Positions 60,314 through 64,000 of a stretch of DNA of 64,000 nt are shown piece by piece. The DNA is from Raskinella chloraquaticus (SeqCode). Lineage in GTDB: Bacteria > Pseudomonadota > Alphaproteobacteria > Rhizobiales > UBA4765. Numbering within the stretch: the stretch's first letter is position 1; the number at the start of each line of letters is the position of its first letter. The translations under genes were made by a program, and so were the position numbers. The stretch lies in assembly GCA_002365175.1 (NCBI GenBank), contig DEZK01000013.1, positions 62,001-126,000 of the forward strand. The letters are read 5' to 3'. Below the pieces are notes generated by a model. The model was not told where the DNA came from and ran no database searches. It was given only the letters and a program-made list of their open reading frames with translations.

Positions 60314-61551
60314 ACGCGCCAGCCGCGATCAGCAACGTCGCGGCAAGCGGGCTTGCCGGTGTCCGGTTTCGTGATCGACTGCTGTTCGTAGCTGTTCTCG
60401 CGAGCTTCTTTGTCATGACGGATCCGGCGCCCCACGAGCTTATCGTCAGCGGCGGCATGGTGATCCTTCTGGCGAGCACTCTGCGTCTGCCGCGCTTCAT
60501 GGTGGCGCTGATGGGGCTTCTGCTTGTTCTCAACGTATCGGGTATTATCGCCGCCGTGCCGATCATGGAGCGCACGCGCGTTGCCAATTTTGCCATCACC
60601 TCGGTATTCCTCGCGGTGTCGACATTCTTCTACGGGCTGCTCCTGAGCGAGAACACCGAAGCGAGATTCGTATTATTGCGCCGCGCCTGGATCATCGCTG
60701 CTCTGCTTGCGAGCCTCGCCGCAATTGCCGGCTATTTCAACATTGGCGGCACCAGCGCGCTATTCACCGCCTATGACGGCACACGGGCAAAAGCGACCTT
60801 TAACGACCCCAACGTTTTCGGGCCGTTTCTCATTCCGCCCACCCTGTTCATTGCCCAGGACCTGATCCACGGCGTGCGCAAATTTATACCGGCGATCGCT
60901 TCATTTCTGTTTTTATGTGTTGGCCAATTTCTCAGTTTTTCCCGCGCCTCGTGGGCGCATCTGGTCGGATCGCTGCTGCTTCTAGCGGTTCTGACCCTCA
61001 TCACGACGGGCTCGGCGCGCTTGCGCGCGCGCCTTCTCATCACCGGTCTTGCCGGCGTTGTTCTTCTCGCAGCGCTGATTGCCATATTGCTGTCGCTTGA
61101 CAGCGTTGGCAAGGTATTCGCCGAGCGTGCGTCCCTGCAACAGAGCTATGATCTCAAGACGGGAGGCCGCTTCGATAACTACCTCAACGCCCTCAATGTC
61201 CTTCTCGCCGCGCCCTGGGGCCTTGGTCCCTTCGAATTTGCAGCGCGTTTCGGCGAAGACGCTCATAACGCCTATCTCAACACCTTCCTGTCCTATGGCT
61301 GGGCGGGCGGTCTGAGCTATCTGGCCTTATGCATCACCACGGTGATGCTGGCGATCTCGGGGTTAAGGCGTGCCCACCCCTTGCGTTCCCATATGATCGT
61401 TCTGGTCGCGAGCTTTGTACCCCTGACAATGGTCAGCTTCATCATCCATACCGATCACTGGCGTCATTATTTCCCGCTGGTTGCCGCCATATGGGCGCTG
61501 CGCGCCGCCATGCAACGACCTGCGAGCGCCGGCATGGCAAGGGTGCAATAG
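60310..61551 (+). CDS. O-antigen ligase-like membrane protein (Wzy-type polymerase candidate)
   Basis: This 413-residue protein has about ten to eleven membrane helices and the periplasmic loop RFDNYLNALNVLLAAPWGLGPFEFAARFGEDAHNAYLNTFLSYGWAGGLSYL, characteristic of the Wzy/WaaL superfamily. It probably polymerises exopolysaccharide repeat units. It starts at a TTG that overlaps the upstream stop (TTGA). No Wzx flippase gene is visible in the cluster. Confidence 0.88.
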   Translation: MNAPAAISNVAASGLAGVRFRDRLLFVAVLASFFVMTDPAPHELIVSGGMVILLASTLRLPRFMVALMGLLLVLNVSGIIAAVPIMERTRVANFAITSVFLAVSTFFYGLLLSENTEARFVLLRRAWIIAALLASLAAIAGYFNIGGTSALFTAYDGTRAKATFNDPNVFGPFLIPPTLFIAQDLIHGVRKFIPAIASFLFLCVGQFLSFSRASWAHLVGSLLLLAVLTLITTGSARLRARLLITGLAGVVLLAALIAILLSLDSVGKVFAERASLQQSYDLKTGGRFDNYLNALNVLLAAPWGLGPFEFAARFGEDAHNAYLNTFLSYGWAGGLSYLALCITTVMLAISGLRRAHPLRSHMIVLVASFVPLTMVSFIIHTDHWRHYFPLVAAIWALRAAMQRPASAGMARVQ

Positions 61552-61673
61552 ACACATCGGCACCAAATAGACGAAATCACGCGCAAAATCGTCGTTGTCG
61601 GCCATGACATCAATTGACCATGCACCGTCAACGCGCTTATCGTCATCGCGGTGGGAACGATATTGGGTCAAGA

Positions 61674-61976
61674 ATGGGCGGAAAAACGATTACCCGTGCC
61701 GATCTGAGTGATAGCGTTCACCAGCAGGTTGGTTTGTCACGAACGGAATCAGCACATCTCGTCGAGCTGGTGCTTGGTGAGATCACTGACGCTATCCTAC
61801 GTGGCGAAAACGTAAAGCTGTCGTCCTTTGGCTCGTTTCTTGTCAGATCCAAAGGTCAGCGGGTGGGGCGCAATCCCAAGACCGGCCAGGAAGTGCCGAT
61901 CGAACCGCGCCGTGTGATGGTTTTCAAGGCATCGGCGATCCTCAGGCAGAGGGTCAATGGCGAGGCGGATGCGTGA
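61674..61976 (+). CDS. ihfA: Integration host factor subunit alpha
   Basis: This 100-residue HU/IHF-fold protein reads TITRADLSDSVHQQVGLSRTESAHLVELVLGEITDAILRGENVKLSSFGSFLVRSKGQRVGRNPKTGQEVPIEPRRVMVFKASAILRQRVN. The RNPKTG loop with its proline intercalates and bends DNA. ATG 61674 (MGGKTITRAD) is the start. In alphaproteobacteria ihfA usually follows fabH and precedes a merR gene; the merR is present but fabH is replaced by exopolysaccharide genes. Confidence 0.95.
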   Translation: MGGKTITRADLSDSVHQQVGLSRTESAHLVELVLGEITDAILRGENVKLSSFGSFLVRSKGQRVGRNPKTGQEVPIEPRRVMVFKASAILRQRVNGEADA

Positions 61977-61977
61977 G

Positions 61978-62601
61978 ATGACCGAGGCAGAAGGACGGAC
62001 GGTGGAAGCCGACAGACCTCAAGCTGCCTTTCGGACAATCAGCGAGGCGGCTGACGAACTCGATTTGCCCCAGCATGTGCTGCGCTTCTGGGAAACACGG
62101 TTTACTCATATCAGGCCCCTGAAACGCGGAGGCGGACGGCGCTATTATCGCAAGGACGACGTTGACCTTCTGCGCGGTATCAAGCATCTCCTGTACGGCC
62201 AAGGTTACACGATCAAGGGCGTCCAGCGCATCCTGAAATCGCAGGGCATCAAATTTGTCCAGAACGTCGCAAGCAATCCAGGAAGCCTGAAAGCGGTCGG
62301 CGAGAGCAGCGATCAAGCTCGTCACTTGGCGCCTCAATCTGGGGCGGCGGAACCGCAAATCGCTGCGGACCAAGGCCACATGCCCGCGATGAATCGCGAC
62401 AGCGCTGACGTGACACCGGCCGCGATGTCGGCGGCCTCACATTTCACCTACCGGCCAGAGGCGCCGTCGCCCCATATTTCCGAGGAGGGACGGCGGAGGC
62501 TGCGCGCGGCATTGTCGGAATTGATGGAAGCCCAGCGGCTCTTGCTGCAGCCTCGCCCGAGTGCATCGCTGTGGGTGTCGGAAGACCTTGATGGTGGATA
62601 A
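61978..62601 (+). CDS. MerR family transcriptional regulator
   Basis: This 207-residue protein has an N-terminal winged helix-turn-helix: FRTISEAADELDLPQHVLRFWETRFTHIRPLKRGGGRRYYRKDDVDLLRGIKHLLYGQGYTIKGVQRILKSQG (about 20-90). The C-terminal half is low-complexity, with a final helix PHISEEGRRRLRAALSELMEAQRLLL. It starts two bases after ihfA. Members at this locus are conserved in alphaproteobacteria; the effector is not known. A start at 61957 would add seven residues. Confidence 0.92.
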   Translation: MTEAEGRTVEADRPQAAFRTISEAADELDLPQHVLRFWETRFTHIRPLKRGGGRRYYRKDDVDLLRGIKHLLYGQGYTIKGVQRILKSQGIKFVQNVASNPGSLKAVGESSDQARHLAPQSGAAEPQIAADQGHMPAMNRDSADVTPAAMSAASHFTYRPEAPSPHISEEGRRRLRAALSELMEAQRLLLQPRPSASLWVSEDLDGG

Positions 62602-63385
62602 TACGCAACCTTGCGTCATCATCACCGGCGCGTCGGTTGGGCTTGGTCGTGATTTCGTCCGGCGGATTGCGGCTGAAAAACGCACCATGGTGCTTGTCGC
62701 GCGCAGCCAGCAGGGTCTTGAGGACGCCGCCGCGGAAGCGCGAGCGCTCGGCTGCGTTGCGCATGTACTGGCGCTTGATCTTGGTCTGCCGGATGCCACG
62801 GCCAGACTGGCCCGCTTTCTGGCTGATGCCTACCTTCATTGCGATGTTCTGGTTGCAAATGCCGGATTTGGAGTAATTGGCGATGCGGCCGACATTGGCG
62901 TGACCGCTCAGATGGCGCTCCTTGATCTCAACATCCGCGCACTCGCCGAGCAGACGCTGACCTTTCTGCCGGGCATGACGAGGCGCGGGCGCGGCGGTGT
63001 TTTGCTGGTGGCCTCGACCGCCAGTTATTTTCCCGGGCCCTACATGACCTGCTACTACGCCAGCAAGGCATTTGTGCGCTCGTTTGGGGAAGCCCTTCAT
63101 CAAGAGAACAAAGGCAAGGGCGTGACGGTGACAACCTTGTGCCCGGGGCCGGTGCGCACCGCGTTTTTCGAGAGGGCGGGCATCCAGTCGGAGCTTTTGT
63201 TCAAGCTTCTGCCACGCAGCAATGCCGTTGACGTCGTCAACGCGGCGTGGGAGGGATTTCTGGCCGGCAAGCGAATTGTCCTGCCCGGCATTTTCACCAA
63301 GCTGACCGCATGGAGTTCGGCGATTTCCCCGCATGGACTCGTCCTGCCGATCGTCGCGCGCCTGCAACAATACCGACGGGGATAG
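62591..63385 (+). CDS. Short-chain dehydrogenase/reductase
   Basis: This 264-residue SDR has the cofactor motif CVIITGASVGLGRDFVRR, NAG (VLVANAGFGVIGD), catalytic serine region VASTASYFPG and the YxxxK motif YYASKAFVRSF. TLCPGPVRTAFFERAG is typical of the DltE-like classical SDR group. The substrate is unknown. ATG 62591 lies within the last codons of merR, suggesting coupling. Confidence 0.92.
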   Translation: MVDNTQPCVIITGASVGLGRDFVRRIAAEKRTMVLVARSQQGLEDAAAEARALGCVAHVLALDLGLPDATARLARFLADAYLHCDVLVANAGFGVIGDAADIGVTAQMALLDLNIRALAEQTLTFLPGMTRRGRGGVLLVASTASYFPGPYMTCYYASKAFVRSFGEALHQENKGKGVTVTTLCPGPVRTAFFERAGIQSELLFKLLPRSNAVDVVNAAWEGFLAGKRIVLPGIFTKLTAWSSAISPHGLVLPIVARLQQYRRG

Positions 63386-63391
63386 GTGCGG

Positions 63392-64000
63392 CTATTGCGA
63401 GTGCGTGCGCTTGCGCACGGCCGCGATCCGGCGTTCAAACCAGGTGCGCGCGCGCTCAGCCCAGCCTTCGGGAATCGTGTCGTGATCGCCGGGATGCAGC
63501 GCCAGCGCCAGTTCGCGGCCGCTGTCGCATTCACTCCATGTGCGGACCCAGAAGACAGCACCGGTCTCGAAATTGTCCGCCCGCAGACGGCGACAACCAG
63601 CGATTGCCCGCCAGATCTGCAAGCCCTCGAAGATGTCGCCCTGATAGATTTCCCCGCCGCGCAACGGGCGACCCTCCAGCGGCACCGTCTGATCGCGCCA
63701 GCCATGGGTCTGCAGCAGATCGATCGGGCCGGCGCATGATTTGGGCAATGGACGCCAGAAGCCGCCGGCAAGTGGCGCATAGGCCGCGCCAAGCTGTGGC
63801 TCCTTGCAGGCCAGGTACCAGACGAGCGAACCACCAATGGAAAAGCCGGTGATCAGCAGGCGATCAGGATCGATACTGAATTGCCCGACTGCGTCAGCGA
63901 TCACTGCGCGGGCGAAGGCCAGTTCATCGCGCTGCTGTGGCCCTTCGGGGCGAAACGACCAGCCAGTGCTGAGGAAACCGGTGGTGCGCACGAGCCCATT
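63392..64000 (-). CDS. Alpha/beta-hydrolase (PHB depolymerase/dienelactone hydrolase-like), truncated
   Basis: The reading frame enters from the right edge (203 visible codons), so the N-terminus is missing; a GTG at 63991 is not a convincing start. The nucleophile motif is ITGFSIGGSLVWYLA, the probable catalytic Asp is in GWRDQTVPLEG and the His in ALHPGDHDTIPEGW. QQRDELAFARAVIADAV resembles the esterase family that includes PHB depolymerase-like LpqC and phospholipase/carboxylesterases. It converges on the SDR with a six-base gap. Confidence 0.82.
   Translation of the reverse strand, partial: NGLVRTTGFLSTGWSFRPEGPQQRDELAFARAVIADAVGQFSIDPDRLLITGFSIGGSLVWYLACKEPQLGAAYAPLAGGFWRPLPKSCAGPIDLLQTHGWRDQTVPLEGRPLRGGEIYQGDIFEGLQIWRAIAGCRRLRADNFETGAVFWVRTWSECDSGRELALALHPGDHDTIPEGWAERARTWFERRIAAVRKRTHSQ

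Noticed and set aside
1..64000. CRISPR array, prophage, insertion sequence or integrative element
   Set aside because: No regularly spaced repeats, transposase, integrase or phage structural genes were seen, and the three tRNA genes are not flanked by duplicated 3' ends or integrase genes.

Overview
The window looks like ordinary chromosome of an alphaproteobacterium, most likely a member of Hyphomicrobiales (Rhizobiales). This rests on GC-rich coding DNA with dense same-strand operons, and on several gene blocks typical of that order: dual cold-shock protein / DUF192 / tRNA-Pro / complex I accessory subunit / tRNA-Arg; aminotransferase-hom-glpX-recJ; rplM-rpsI near argC; ctaA-DUF2842; ihfA-merR; and a stand-alone FliK/FlhB-like pair. 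No phage, transposase, integrase, rRNA or CRISPR array is visible. The family and species cannot be named from the sequence alone.

Layout: (1) 1-3392, a minus-strand operon of a SET-domain protein and three ATP-grasp ligases, all translationally overlapped; the last gene runs off the left edge. (2) 3757-7320, housekeeping genes and three tRNAs (Arg-UCU, Pro-UGG, Glu-UUC). (3) 7591-18056, a plus-strand run: KefB-type antiporter, small ORF, 2-hydroxyacid dehydrogenase, tricarballylate dehydrogenase TcuA/TcuB, TRAP transporter (DctP plus fused DctQM), PrpF-type isomerase and a secreted protein. This is a probable tricarboxylate (tricarballylate/aconitate) uptake and oxidation operon. (4) 18113-20964, minus-strand Tat-exported metallo-beta-lactamase-fold enzyme, amino-acid-synthesis family protein and ketopantoate reductase. 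(5) 21263-24980, a sigma-54 promoter driving a cyanate/nitrate-type ABC transporter and cyanase. (6) 25047-33648, infA, then a dppDFABC peptide transporter operon ending in gamma-glutamyltransferase and a DUF1028 protein.

(7) 33718-41564, FlhB-like and FliK-like proteins, recJ, glpX, hom, aminotransferase and a lipoprotein. (8) 41712-43968, PHA synthase and a thioesterase. (9) 44057-47903, argC, speB, rpsI, rplM and a PaaI thioesterase. Between speB and argC lies a short Arg-rich leader ORF followed by a rho-independent terminator, with a promoter whose predicted start is the leader's own ATG; this looks like an arginine attenuator. (10) 48028-52112, enoyl-CoA hydratase, CoA-binding protein, metY, ctaA and DUF2842. 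(11) 52129-61551, an exopolysaccharide locus: deacetylase, FemAB/BioF2-type acyltransferase, Wzc-like protein with a degenerate kinase domain, Wza-like export protein, glycosyltransferase, initiating sugar-phosphate transferase and O-antigen-ligase-like polymerase. (12) 61674-64000, ihfA, a MerR regulator, an SDR and a truncated esterase.

The two strongest discovery candidates are the coupled SET plus triple ATP-grasp operon and the arginine-rich leader/attenuator in front of argC. The sigma-54 promoter of the cyanate operon is the clearest single regulatory site.
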